A DNA stretch of 64,000 nt from Lucinisca nassula (taxonomy: Eukaryota; Mollusca; Bivalvia; Lucinida; Lucinidae): NCBI GenBank assembly GCA_963580285.1, contig OY757021.1, positions 95,653,221-95,717,220 of the forward strand. Reading direction: 5' to 3'. This document shows positions 33,469 to 43,945 of the stretch, piece by piece. A program made the translations under genes and the position numbers. Each line of letters opens with the position of its first letter. Within the stretch, counting starts at the first letter, position 1. The notes under the pieces are model-generated. The model was not told the origin of the DNA and did no database searches. It saw only the letters and a program-made list of their open reading frames with translations.

Positions 33469-34013
33469 ATGGCTTTCTCTGATTTGATGAGAATTGCTTT
33501 TGATGATCAATCATTCAAAGACAGTATAACTGCAGTTCTGTATGAGATGGTCTGTCCATTGATCAAGGAAACAATACAGACAGCTGTGACCGAAGCTATT
33601 TAAAGCATACATACAAATGTACTTGATGAAATGTTTTAAAAATCTAATAAGAGCCTGTCAAAAAGACAGAATGATATAATTAAAGAACAGAAATCGGTGA
33701 TTGAAAATTAAAGGGCGACAATTGGCTCAAATAATGATGCAGTTGAAGATCTTCAGAACCAGGTGTATTCTTTGACAGCTGAAATTGATGAACTGAGAAG
33801 TAATGTAAACGATCTGGAACAGTATGGCCAGTGAAATTCACTCCGTATTAACAACCTACATGTAGATCTTTCTGGTCCCTCAGGACCGCCCGTCAATGAG
33901 GAGGTTTTAACCTCTACTGTCGTGTACTTCAAAAATACTGCCGTTTTAAAGGGAATGGGGAAAGTATCCAATTTTGACATAGAACGATGCCATTATGTGG
34001 GTAAACGCCTTTT
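33469..34013 (+). pseudogene. LINE ORF1 relic, coiled coil plus start of RRM-like domain
   Basis: One frame from ATG 33469 reads MAFSDLMRIAFDDQSF... and crosses four in-frame stops (three TAA, one TGA that fits a CGA to TGA change). It continues to a coiled coil (NDAVEDLQNQVYSLTAEIDEL, NVNDLEQYGQ), then NSLRINNLHVDLSG and FDIERCHYVGK. The heptad region followed by 'LEQY..NSLRI' and '.IERCHxVGK' is the pattern of L1/Tx1/CR1-type ORF1 RNA-binding proteins. It is cut by F at about 34014. The parent LINE's other parts are not seen in the window. Confidence 0.7.
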
Positions 34014-34330
34014 CAAAATTTTATAGACGCCATTCTGATTTAATTTCAAAATTCAATATTGGACTTAAATCTCTTCTGCAACAAGGTCTATCGGAACCCG
34101 AATTTTATGGTGACTTAGTATATAAATTCAGAAAAATATATATCCGCAATGACTTCAGCACCCAATTTCGTAAAATCATTCTTCGATATAAAAAGATTGG
34201 GTACAAAATGGATATTATACGACAGACTGCATGCATGGTAGTTAACCCGATCACGGTTGGCAATTTTGCTTCCCTCTTTAATTGCACGCCGGTGGGTCAG
34301 GCCTCAGATTCTATGACGGCTCCAACGTAA
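34014..34330 (+). CDS. conserved ORF fragment of retroposon F, function unknown
   Basis: Uninterrupted frame: FYRRHSDLISKFNIGLKSLL, SEPEFYGDLVYKFRKI, FSTQFRKIILRYKKIGYKMD, IIRQTACMVVNPITVGNF and ASLFNCTPVGQASDSMTAPT, stop at 34328. The ATG at 33995 lies in the preceding ORF1 relic in another frame, so it is not the native start; this is a 5'-truncated C-terminus. The composition (basic, aromatic, ending in a neat stop) and its presence on a multi-copy element suggest a retroelement protein. I recall this kind of peptide being common in mollusc and cnidarian genomes but cannot name its family. The copy at 47976 keeps the last 30 codons almost unchanged. Confidence 0.6.
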
Positions 34331-34908
34331 AGGCTTATTGAGAATTAGAGAGATCTAATTCTAGGTAATGTTGGTTGGTGCCTGATGCTCTGTCTCTGGT
34401 CGGGCCCATCGGAGTCTAACTGTTGGTTTTCTTTTGCTCCAGCATTTCAGTGGTTTCTTGCTGTCGAGTCCTCACCGTTGTCTCACCTCTGTGGTTCTTT
34501 GATTTTTGTGTTCACGGAGATGTTGCACTGATGAGTTAGGAGGCCTTCATGCGGACTGAACAAATTATTTGTCTAAATCGGGACGGAAGTTAGGGCGAGG
34601 ATTGTGGCCACGTAAATCGATTTAAGCCCCCCAGTGGAAATCTTCCACTGACCGTTCCAAGGCGGCTCTTCTGTGGCGATTTATTTATGTTGTTGTTTGT
34701 TACTTACTGTGTGTATCACTTGTGTCTTTTAATTTTGGATGGCCATATGGCCATTTTGTGGGAAAGTAACTGTCCTTCCTTTGTTTAGGTTTCCATTATA
34801 GTCTGGTCGCTTAATGTTTGTATTTCTTTCCCTTTGGTGTATTTTATGGGTGGAGTAAGTTAATTGTATCGATTCCTGATCTTTGTTTTACTTCTACTTT
34901 TTTGTTGT
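34014..34908 (+). mobile_element. retroposon F, longest copy
   Basis: It contains the C-terminal part of an ORF (see next entry) and about 580 bp of 3' UTR with the blocks tttgctccagcatttcagtg, gatgttgcactgatgagtta, cctttggtgtattttatggg and the end cctgatctttgttttactt. Copies at 16327 (- strand) and 47973 share this 3' end but begin further in. The poly-A or microsatellite tail is weak (T-rich on this strand). Confidence 0.8.
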
Positions 34909-35100
34909 TCTAGATCTCGTGTTATGGTTACTAATCAATACGGCTGCTCACATTAGCTTCACGGAAGACACATATTATTCACAAATGTATCTTCGATGGA
35001 CCAAATTCGACAGTTACAGCCAGTCAAACAGCGAACCTGACACAGTGGAGCTGAAAATATGGTAGATAACTTCGCCAAATTCGTGAGACATACCTATTGC
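34909..35100 (+). pseudogene. exon-like block M, copy 1
   Basis: A T-rich tract and ctag precede an open stretch DLVLWLLINTAAHISFTEDT, YYSQMYLRW. Its sister at 52609-52957 (- strand) matches over >150 bp and extends further. The tract followed by AG looks like a 3' splice site, so this could be a captured exon. The peptide begins hydrophobic, as in a signal or membrane segment. In this copy a shift after LRW gives FDSYSQSNSEPDTVELKIW and a stop. The family is not recognised. Confidence 0.45.
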
Positions 35101-35318
35101 ATGCTGATATGATTTGGCCCCCACTCAAATCCTGTTCAGTGTACATCGTTTCACTTGCTCACATGCGTAGTTAATGGAAATATACAGAAACAAATTGCTT
35201 CGTCTTCGTGTATTTTCAGAATAACTTGACTTATGGTGTGTCTGTTATGAGTTATACCAAACCTGTTAAAATCCGTCCACTTTAGCTATGTATATCGTTC
35301 GATAAACACTGTCTACTA
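35101..35318. other. non-coding DNA before the mariner ORF
   Basis: It presumably includes the mariner 5' end, but I could not find a terminal repeat matching the 3' side. Confidence 0.3.
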
Positions 35319-36473
35319 TTGTATACAAAACAAAACAGGGTTGGAAGAAGGTCAGATTACGCCGTTGAAATACGGCCCCATATTAAGAATCGTTGTATTC
35401 TTGGTATACGGTACAAAGGCATGTTTGATGAAATATGTTCGGTTTATGGGCATAATGAAATATCTTTTCCGACATTTTTTCGTTGGTGTAAGAAATTCAG
35501 CTGTGGGCTAGGCTCAACAGAAGATGCACCACATGATCGTCGGCCGAAAAGAGCAACATCTGCCAAGATGGTTGCTAGAGTGAAAGAAATAGTTGCTACC
35601 GATGCACGATATACCACTAGGCAAATAGCTAGTATGGTTGGCATCTCATTAGGAGCAGCGCATACAATTCTGAAACGGGATTTGAAAATGAGAAAGATCT
35701 GTGCTAGACGGATTCCCCATCTGTTGACAGATGAGCAGAAAAAGACACGCGTTCAGTGCTCCAAGAAGTTGCTTAAAAAGTTTCCAAATTACAGGGCACG
35801 GTCTTTCGCTAATTTCGTCACAGGTGACGAGACATTGGTTCACTTTTTTGAGCCAAAACGAAAGATTCAGATCAAAATATGGGCAACAAAGTGTTGCAAA
35901 AGACCATGCATTGCAAAGCGGAACATGAGCATCAAGAAAGTAATGTATGCCATATTCTGTTCAAATCAGGGCCCTGCTATTCAGGTTGCTGTGCCTAAAG
36001 GCAAATCTGTAAATGCGAAGTTTTACAAGAATAAAGTTCTTCGAAAATTGAAGAAATATTTCAAAGAACGAAGACCTGCAACTGGTTTGGCCAATGTTAG
36101 ATTGCTACATGACAATGCGTCATCGCACAAGGCGTTCATTGTGCAAGACTATCTGATGCAGGAAAAGGTTGTTGAACTCCCTCACTCCCCGTATTCCCCT
36201 GACCTTGCCCCGTGTGACTTTTTTTTGTTCCCGCGGCAGAAAACATACCTCTCTGGTCGAAAATTTGTACAGCGCAAACACCTCGGTTCTGCAATATTCC
36301 AGTGCCTTCATAGTATACCACGAAAAGACTACAAAAATGCATTCAATGGTTGGATCAGAAGACTGAAAGTTTGTATATCTGTTAAAGGGGAATACTTTGA
36401 GGGGACAAAATTATTTTTTCATCGAAATCTATCACGGAATCATTTTCATGTGCTTAGTTGCATTCATATTTGA
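35319..36473 (+). pseudogene. mariner-family transposase (D,D34D), open frame without a start codon
   Basis: The frame is uninterrupted for 384 codons. N-terminal helix-turn-helix region: RPHIKNRCILGIRYKGMFDE, FFRWCKKF, then RRPKRATSAK and TTRQIASMVGISLGAAHTIL. The linker motif is IPHLLTDEQKK (usually WVPHxL). Catalytic triad: D in VTGDET (codon 35826), D in LLHDNASSHKA (36111), and D in YSPDLAPCDFFLFP (36216), with 34 residues between the second and third, which is the mariner signature. The first in-frame ATG (residue 35) is too far in, and the frame starts at TTG, so the initiator seems lost. The C-terminus runs about 20 residues past the usual end (EYFEG), suggesting a lost stop. Role: cut-and-paste DNA transposition at TA sites. 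Confidence 0.9.
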
Positions 36474-36485
36474 ACAGTCCACGTA

Positions 36486-37161
36486 CACCAAATAAACGAA
36501 AATAGCAGACTCGGTTTTATTGAGTCTGTTCATGACTAGTACTGGAATGTGCTACACCGGCCACGCCCCCTAGCACCGGCTTAAGCAGAACTCTATTTTC
36601 AAAATGCATTTAAATGAACTCAATGATTCCAAAGGACCAGAAAATATAATCTGCACTATGGTGGATGTACGGGGAGACTTTTTACGGCCGCCACACGGCA
36701 CAGCACCAGATGCAGTGAAGATAAATAAGTTCTGAACAGTTAGATCCTTCTGAGCACAGAAAACACCAAATAAACGAAAATAGCAGACTCGGTTTTATTG
36801 AGTCTGTTCATGACAAGTACTGAAATGTGCTACACCGGCCACGCCCCCTAGCACCGGCTTAAGCAGAACTCTATTTTCAAAATGATTTTAAATGAACTCA
36901 ATGATCCCAAAAGACCAGAAAATATAATCTGCACTATGATGGATGTACGTGGAGACTTTTTACGGCCGCCACACGGCACAGCACCAGCTGCAGTGAAGAT
37001 AAATAAGTTCTGAACAGTTAGATCCTTTGGAAGCAAAGAATACACCAAAAAAACGAAAATAGCAGACTCGGTTTTATTGAGTCTGTTCATGACCAGTACT
37101 GAAATGTGCTACACCGACCACGCCCCCTAGCACCGGCTTAAGCAGAACTCTATTTTCAAAA
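36486..37161. repeat. tandem triplicate, 278-bp period
   Basis: Three units start with caccaaataaacgaaaat-like sequence at 36486, 36764 and 37043 (the third is incomplete). Each contains ttttattgagtctgttcatg, gctacaccggccacgccccc and acggccgccacacggcacag. It begins just 3' of the mariner ORF and may include the mariner 3' flank. Copies are over 95% alike by eye, so it is recent. Confidence 0.85.
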
Positions 37162-37164
37162 TGG

Positions 37165-37570
37165 TTTTCCCTATATAAAGTGGGGTTTATTGGGGTGTTC
37201 ATTACACAATTTTTTAACATGATTTAATTGTTTTAATTATAATTTTGCTCTCGAATTTAACTAACAATTCAACTGGAAACACAAATATTTATTTTCAGAC
37301 TACTGCTTGCTAATTGTTATAATTATTAATATTGATTTTTTTTTTCAACAACTTTATTGCTGTTTTCTGTTCCCCATTCATAGCTCAAGATAAGATTTTT
37401 TTTTTGTTTGTATTTTTCATGAGAAAGTGACTGATATTTTTCTTATTTCTACGCGAAAAATATATCGGCCAAAATATATATGTTGTGGGTACTTATTAGA
37501 TACCCCTTGGTGGAGCGCTTCTAATGAGTATCCACAATATTTATTTTTGTGCAAAAATAAGAAAAATAAC
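37165..37570 (+). mobile_element. MITE J, long diverged copy
   Basis: ctatataaagtggggttta at the left, then an AT-rich stretch, then ttcttatttctacgcg, tgtgggtacttattag, a weak central hairpin, ctaatgagtatccaca and aaaataagaaaaata. Same elements as the other J copies, but degenerate. Confidence 0.55.
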
Positions 37571-38741
37571 ATGTGGATATCCCCTCTTTACTGTTCTTTC
37601 CCGTTTGATACTTAGGTAGAGCTTGGGATCTGATTGTATCTGTTCCTGACTGATCTTTTTTTTTTATTTTTATATATTAATTTTTTCCCATCAGGTGTGG
37701 TTAGACTGTCACTCCCCATTGTTTAAAAAACTCTTGAAGCTCTTTGACAGAACTACTAGATCAAACACCTGAGGTCGCTGTTCCGTAATGTTTCAATATT
37801 TTTTTTCAACCCACCAAAAATAATAATAACTTCATGTATAACTCTACTTTTCAGAGCAGCAAATTATAATATTTAACCACAAATTGATTCAAAAATAAAC
37901 ATTAATTAGACATTAATACTGATATGAATCACTTTCTATGCCTAATGTTTATAGCAAACACATGCTGATAAGCAGGTCAGTTTGAAAGGCTTGTCCCTAG
38001 GTCACGTGAATAAACATACTGATTGCTACTGGAGATAGATTTCCGGAGTAGTCCTATTGGCGCATTTATATATCAGGTAACACTGCTAACCATTTGTACA
38101 CTAAGTGAGTCGTATCTAGTTACCTCACCCACTTGCATTATCATGGAGATATACGAAGAATGAAAAATTACAGGATCAAAATGAAACAGGTACCAAATTA
38201 TTCTTTGGGTTCTAACAGAAATGAGGAGTTACAACATATATTTATCTTCACTATGAACGGCGTTATGACAGAAATTTCTGTGAATGACCAAAAAATTAAG
38301 ATATGAAAAATTAAGAAATAAACACAGAGTCCACCTTTCATTTTTTATATTTTCACCACATGTTAACATATCAAAACTTTATCTGTAAGCAAGGCTAGGC
38401 TGGTATATTTGGAAAGCCACAAAGGTGGCAAAACTTTCAATTTTGGTCAAAATCAGCTGGGGGTAGGGGAAAAGCCATGGTAAAAGCATACCTTATTTGG
38501 GAATGACAAAACATTTTTATCGATTTGTTTTTCTTTGAAGTTGTATCTTTTCACTAAACTTAATTTGGTTATCACCATAAAACATTTATGAAACAAATAT
38601 TCAGGGTATGTGTGTGTTGGGGGTGGGGGGGGGGGGCACAGATATAATGGGAAATCTTACCAGGTCCTTTGTACGCAGTTCGTCCGCCGAATATAAGGCA
38701 AATACTAAAGTATGTACGTGTATTGGTAACTGAATTTTTAT
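37571..38741. other. AT-rich non-coding DNA, no gene seen
   Basis: No coding motif. It includes T-runs and a G-run near 38620-38636. Confidence 0.4.
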
Positions 38742-39030
38742 GCCGGCCTCGGTAACTCAGTCGGATGCGCGTCTGACAGATGATCAAGAGGACGCGGGTT
38801 CGATACCTGCCGGGGTCGGCAACATTCTTTCGTGGAGATTGATCATGAAACCTTTTCTTCGGCCATTCTCTACCTTCCGCTGATTCAAGAAGGGCAGTTG
38901 TCAATTTCTGATGAAAGAATGTGCACTGTGCTGGTTACGCTTGCCTAGGAAAAATGTGGATAGGTAAACTGACCGGCTCAAAATGACCTAAAATAGTGTT
39001 GACTGGGTCGTTAAACTCCAATGCAAGAAA
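38742..39030 (+). mobile_element. tRNA-derived SINE H, copy 1
   Basis: tRNA-like head (gccggcctcggtaactcagt ... gggttcgatacctgccgggg), then tcgtggagattgatcatgaa, agaagggcagttgtca, tgtgcactgtgctggtta, and the tail ttgactgggtcgttaaactcc. It differs from the 55208 copy by small changes and a short deletion before gcttgcctagg. No target duplication was identified. Confidence 0.8.
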
Positions 39031-39249
39031 TTAGATAATTATCCCAAATTATCTTCGGAACATATCCTAACAAGGGTTTGTTTTACAAAATTCTAAAATA
39101 TGTTGTGGGTCCATGAAAAATATCACAATGTATACACAAACAAACAAAACCAACAATTCTTGAATTTAAGTGTGAAAAAGATAATTTAGAAAGCAAGGAA
39201 ACATGACCAGTCAACAAATCAGCCAGCCATATGGCAAGCCATTTTACTA

Positions 39250-39657
39250 TTTATTATGGAATGTAGATATCTGATTTATTATATAAGATATCTTATTTAT
39301 TATATAAGATATCTTATATAGCATATACGATATCTCATATAACAAATAAGATATCTTATATCCTAAATAGATATCTTATATCCTATATGAGATATCTTAT
39401 TTAATTCTGCAAATCAGATAGCTTATATGATATATAAGATATCTTATATCTTAAATAAGATATCTTATATAACATATAAGATACCTTATATAACATATCA
39501 GATATCTGATTTATCAATTAAGATATCTTATTTACTTAAACATGTAAGATATCTTATATGCTATATAAGATATCTAATATTCTAAATAAGATATCTAATA
39601 GAGCATATAAGATATCTTATATAACATATCAGATATCTTATATATTATATAAGATAT
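39250..39657. repeat. palindromic array of GATATCTTATATAAGATATC units
   Basis: About 25 units of taagatatctta/tatataagatatc that pair in any register. It ends exactly at the LTR, so the LTR element may have inserted at or in the array. Confidence 0.8.
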
Positions 39658-39996
39658 TGTAAGAACTTCGACCCTAACGCCACAAAATAATTCAGGATTC
39701 GTGTGAATTCCTTAGATATAGATGAACAATCCAAATGAACAAGCACTAACCTTTATTTCTGTATTAAATCCTCATAACTGAAACATACTCTGCCCAACAA
39801 TCACAAACTGCGCCCTTATATACCCTGACAGAAGCTCCGGCGACTCCTGCAAGTCTCCTGTCAGAGTCCTGCCAAATGACGGGAGCAAGGTCCGACGATC
39901 ACACTACCGGAGTGGTGCATCGAAAAGCTATTGCTCCCTCGGGATATGTACAGGATACAAGGTGAATAAACTCACCTAACACATATTTACGCTACA
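39658..39996 (-). repeat. LTR of a Ty3/gypsy-type element (3' LTR)
   Basis: 339 bp, bounded on the - strand by TGTAGC... and ...CTTACA (TG..CA). A TATA-like tatataagggcg lies at 39811-39822 and AATAAA at 39752-39757, both on the - strand and in the right order for promoter and polyadenylation. The internal side (from 39997) reads gggcagggtta, a weak purine-rich tract. No 5' LTR is in the window, so no target duplication can be checked. Confidence 0.7.
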
Positions 39997-40312
39997 TAAC
40001 CCTGCCCGAGACTGAACTTCCACTGTTCAGTGTCGGGGAAGGACCATGCAGAAGAGATGTTGGGCAAATACAGCAAATCAAAACAATAATACAAGATCAA
40101 ATAAATTAGAATGGCACTTAATAACGACATCAAATTCAAAATCTCATTTGATGAAATTAGTCTTTAAACAACTGTCACACTTAGGTTATAGCAAAAAAAG
40201 ATTCCTCGAACTTAAGAATAAACTTTAAAATAATCCAACAGAATTTTCACAGTCACTGGTGAATTTTCACTGCAAATTAAATCCACATAAGTCCATGAAT
40301 ACTCAGAAAGAG

Positions 40313-41590
40313 TTAATTTTGGAAATAATTCCCACTCATGTATTGGATGAATTCCCCCTGTAAATAGTTAAAGAGAGACTGTGGGTCGATGTCCCCTGGT
40401 CTAACAGATTCCGTATAACCCACAGACGCGACACGTTGTTCCTCCACTCTTCCGTCTGGGTAGGTCGTTGTTGTCTTCACAAGCGCCAGATTCACCCATT
40501 GGACCGTGACGTGAGGTGAAGATTCACCATCCATCCCAGGAGGACTGCTATTGTCGTTCACATGTTCCGACGTACCATTGGGCTCCGACTGAGACTCCTG
40601 TGATATGCTTGAAGAATCAGGAGGAGTGTAAGGAGTCAAGCCCGCATGAGGTGAAGATCTGCCATCCATACGAGAAGAACTGCTGCTGTTGTTCACAGTG
40701 TCATAGGCATCGGCTAAACTATTCAGAAGGTCCTCTGCGTCCGATTCGTCCCAATCTTCAATTATGTCGGAATATGCTTGCTCTGGCTGGGCATCCCTAC
40801 ACTGTGTTACGCCCGCTGCACTAAGACTTTCCTCTTCCCCTGGATGAAGACTTAACAAATCATCAACATCGTCGAACGCTGCAGGTTGTATGCAGTCTGG
40901 TTGTTCTGGCTCCAACATTGTTTGCTCCGCACGCACTGTCGGAGAAACTAGTCTTGCGTCGGCGTCTGCAGCTCTCGGCTGGGCAATACTGCTCAGCTGC
41001 TCCTGCAACTAAGGCTTCAATTGTTGCAGGCTGAAAACGATGCCGGTTCTTGAGATGGTCGCGCAGGTAAGAAAGGTAGCTGAACAAGCCTCCTCAGTGC
41101 ACACAAAATAACCCGTAGTAGCTGAATGCCCCTCCTTCTAATGTCTCTTTAAATTCCGCTTGTTGCTGAAGCCATACTCACAAATGTCACATATGAAAGG
41201 CTGTTCCATCTTCTCTGATGTATACACACGTCCGTTGCTTGAGAAATATATACTTGACTGAGTTCGAGCACGTGTAAAGCTCTTCATGTATTGTGCATCA
41301 AATTCTCGTGCATATTGTGATTTGCTTGAAAAATGTCCACGCTCTGCTGGACAAATAAACTGCTCCGGTGAATCTTCACGCACCGGTGAATACTGATCCG
41401 TAGAGCAATTATGCTCACATGAACATAATTGTTCATGCTCCGGTGACCATTGCTCCCTCGACTCCCTCGACGATAGTGCTCCAGTGAGCTCTGTATCGGT
41501 AATAAGCTGGCTTCCTCTGGCTCCTTTAAGAGACCCTTACGGCCCTGTTGCAATTCTTTCCGACACAGGGGGCAGTCTTTACGAAAAGTG
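40313..41590 (-). pseudogene. extra ORF of the gypsy-type element: C2H2 zinc fingers and acidic tail
   Basis: In order: KDCPLCRKELQQG; a His/Cys-rich stretch (EHEQLCSCEHNCSTDQY); KMEQPFICDICEYGFSNKRN with LKRH (a clear C2H2 finger, C-x2-C-x12-H type); a stop (TAG, about 41138); CTEEACS then, in another frame, YLRDHLKNRH (second finger, frameshifted); and a 231-codon acidic, Ser/Asp-rich region (DDVDDLLSLHPGEEE, DWDESDAEDLLNSL, PDGRVEEQRVASVGYTESV, SLFNYLQGEFIQYM), stop at 40313. I do not know this protein. Zinc fingers plus an acidic region would fit nucleic-acid binding, but that is inference. It is positioned where some gypsy-like elements carry an extra ORF. Confidence 0.5.
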
Positions 41591-41600
41591 TTAACTCAGT

Positions 41601-43012
41601 TCATATAACTTTCAGTTCATACGGCACAGCCTGATAGCTTACAACGTTTTGGGGCCTCTCATTGTGTTCGATTAATTCACTGTCCTCACATAATGTACAA
41701 AATGGAGACCTACCGTGACTTTCAAAATAAGACGGCTCTCTTGCACTGCTCTGGTTTAGTTTGTCTACCAAACAAAATGTTGGAGACAGATGAACATCTT
41801 TGCTGGACTCCACTGAACTTTCTTTCATTCTCGATCCAGAAACTTTTATACCAGATAACGGTTCTGAAATCTTCATGTTAAAGTTTTCCAGATCAGGTAA
41901 AGGCACAAACTTTACACTTTGAGTAGGTTCTTGAAACCAGTCAAATTTTTCCGGTCCTACATATGGTTTAATATTGTCTCCGTGTACAACAACTGGGGGT
42001 GAACTTTGAGCATGTTGAAGCTTAAAAAGAATGTCACAAATCTTTTCTGTAATAATCCATGGACCCGTCCAATGCCGAGAAATCTTACACTTGATTCCAG
42101 GTGTTACCTTCTTCTGATTCCTCCACACTAAGTCACCGGGTTTGTAGGTAAATTCATTGACTCTACAATTATACTGTTTTATCTGCCTTTCTGTAGATAT
42201 TTTGAGAGTGTCCTTTACATTAATGTGTGCCGCTCTCAATTTTCCCTGCAATTCCATCACATATTCTGATGCACTGGAAATTTCTTCGCCTGGAACAGGA
42301 TCGGTTAAAAGATCTATAGGAACTGTCATCTTTTCTCCAAACACTAGACGGTAAGGTGACATGCCAGTACTTTCATTCACTGTGCTATTGAATGCCATAA
42401 CAATAAAATCAAGGTGCTGGTCCCAGTCTCGCTGATTCTCTGTTACGTACTTTGACAGGATGTTGTACACAGACCTGTTAGTCCTTTCCACCATACCATC
42501 TGATCTTGGGTGTAGTGGACTTGTCCGGGATTTCCCTATCTGCCATAAGGCACACACTTCTCTGAAAAGAGCACTTTCGAACTGTCTACCTTTGTCTGAA
42601 TGTATCTATCTTGGACATCCGTAGCGCTTTATCCATCCCCGAAAGAGATAATCTGCAACTGTTCTAGCTGTAATATTTGGAAGTGGGTATAACTCAGTCA
42701 ATTTTGTGAAATAATCTCCAACTACCAAGATATACATATTCCCTTGGGTTGTAGGTTGTAGGGTAAGGGCCGGATATATCAGCAGCTATCCTTTCGAATC
42801 GTCCGCCCATAATGTATGACTTCATCGAATGTCGTTTACTACATTGTGGATCATTTCTCTCACCACATATGCGACATGCCCTTACATAATCTGCTGTTGA
42901 ATCATGCATTTGCCGCCAATAGAATGGACATTCTTTTGCGTTTTCCCACGTCTTCTTTATTCAAGGATGTCCAGATGTATGGGCATCATGTAGGTGCCAT
43001 AATACTGAATTT
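41601..43012 (-). pseudogene. gypsy-type integrase
   Basis: The zinc-binding H2C2 region HLHDAHTSGHP (with an in-frame stop), KKTWENAKECPFYWRQMHDS, CRICGE. Core: RIAADISGPYP (first Asp), a frameshift near 42720, LYPLPNITARTVADYLFRGW, stop (TAG, about 42607), HSDKGRQFES (second Asp) and PRSDGMVERTNRSVYN (catalytic Glu). C-terminal part: YKPGDLVWRNQKK, ISRHWTGPWIITEKICDILF and VVVHGDNIKPY, a typical GPY/F-like module. Family: Ty3/gypsy. The reaction would be insertion of the element's cDNA. Disabled by stops and a frameshift. Confidence 0.85.
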
Positions 43013-43025
43013 ACAAGTTCACGTG

Positions 43026-43350
43026 GGCGATTCTAATGAGTACACACAGCATACATTTTCATTATAGACACCGAAAAGATGACCAAAAGTATCTCGTTAT
43101 GCCTCCTGACAGTGGCTCGAACTACCCCTGTCTCGAACAGATTTTCGAGGTCCCAAAGGTGTTCGAGCCATTGAAGTTCGACTGTACTTTTATGGTGAAA
43201 ATCCGCGATATTTTAATTATTTATACTGCAAACATAGGTTGTGGGTGCCCATACCCTGTAATGGAGCAGAAATAAGAAAGATAATGTATACCCTGTAAAC
43301 ACAATTTTTCTCTATATAAAGTGGGGTTGGGTGGTATTTATTTCACATAC
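43026..43350 (+). mobile_element. MITE J, diverged copy
   Basis: tttatactgcaaacataggt, tgtgggtgcccata, gcagaaataagaaagata and ctctatataaagtggggttg, as in the other J copies. The central hairpin is lost. Confidence 0.5.
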
Positions 43351-43800
43351 TTGTTAACATGATGATTTTTCTGTATTGCATGATTAAACCAATGGTTTGG
43401 GCTTTGTGTTCAGAGAAGACTGGGGCGAAGACTCAGATCAGCTTGGGCATCTGCCTAGTCAGATATGAGTCTACACAGTCCACATGAAGAAAGTGAAGAC
43501 CCTGATCAGACATGCTAATCTGAGTTTTGGCTGGACTCAAAAAAACAAATCATTGGTTTGTCATAGTGTGGCCTGTATATGTATATGTGTTAAGAAAATA
43601 TGACAAAATGTGTGCTATTACCAAAACATGAACAGCAAAAATAGCTAGCTCTTGTACATATTGCTGATGACTTTTATTTATTATGGTTTCTGGTTAATTT
43701 GTGCTTCTTTTCTTATTTATTCATTTATGATACTTTCTTGTTAATTAGTGCCTTATCCATTCATGCTGAATATGTTTGTATTTTAAATGTGCTAATGTAG
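43351..43800. other. non-coding DNA with a GATCAG-type repeat
   Basis: About 43420-43530 (gcgaagactcagatcag ... gaagaccctgatcagac) resembles the interior of the MITE at 58436. The rest is AT-rich with no gene. Confidence 0.45.
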
Positions 43801-43942
43801 GGATCAACCATGGTTTTTCATGCATTAACATTCGCCAGGTCCCGAGGAAGCTGTTTGAACATGAGGACGCCAGGCCGAATGTTCAAATATCTTCCGAGGG
43901 ATCCGGCAAATGTTAATGCAAAGAAATAACCATGGATGATCG
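43801..43942. mobile_element. snap-back element, 142 bp
   Basis: Left arm ggatcaaccatggtttttca, tgcattaacattcgcc, cccgaggaag, tgtttgaacat. The right arm mirrors it (atgttcaaata, cttccgaggg, ggcaaatgttaatgca, aataaccatggatgatc). It overlaps the shared left flank of the element that follows. Confidence 0.75.
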
Positions 43943-43945
43943 TTG

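Larger units (their letters stand above)
39658..43012 (-). mobile_element. Ty3/gypsy-type LTR retrotransposon, 3' part
   Basis: On the - strand: the integrase zinc-binding region at about 43012, the integrase core and C-terminus to 41601, an extra zinc-finger/acidic ORF, about 310 bp of non-coding sequence and the LTR. Gag, protease, RT and RNase H are absent, so the 5' half is missing (truncated at about 43012). Confidence 0.75.

Noticed and set aside
40516..40824. 102-codon + strand frame
   Set aside because: Antisense shadow of the acidic ORF of the gypsy-type element.
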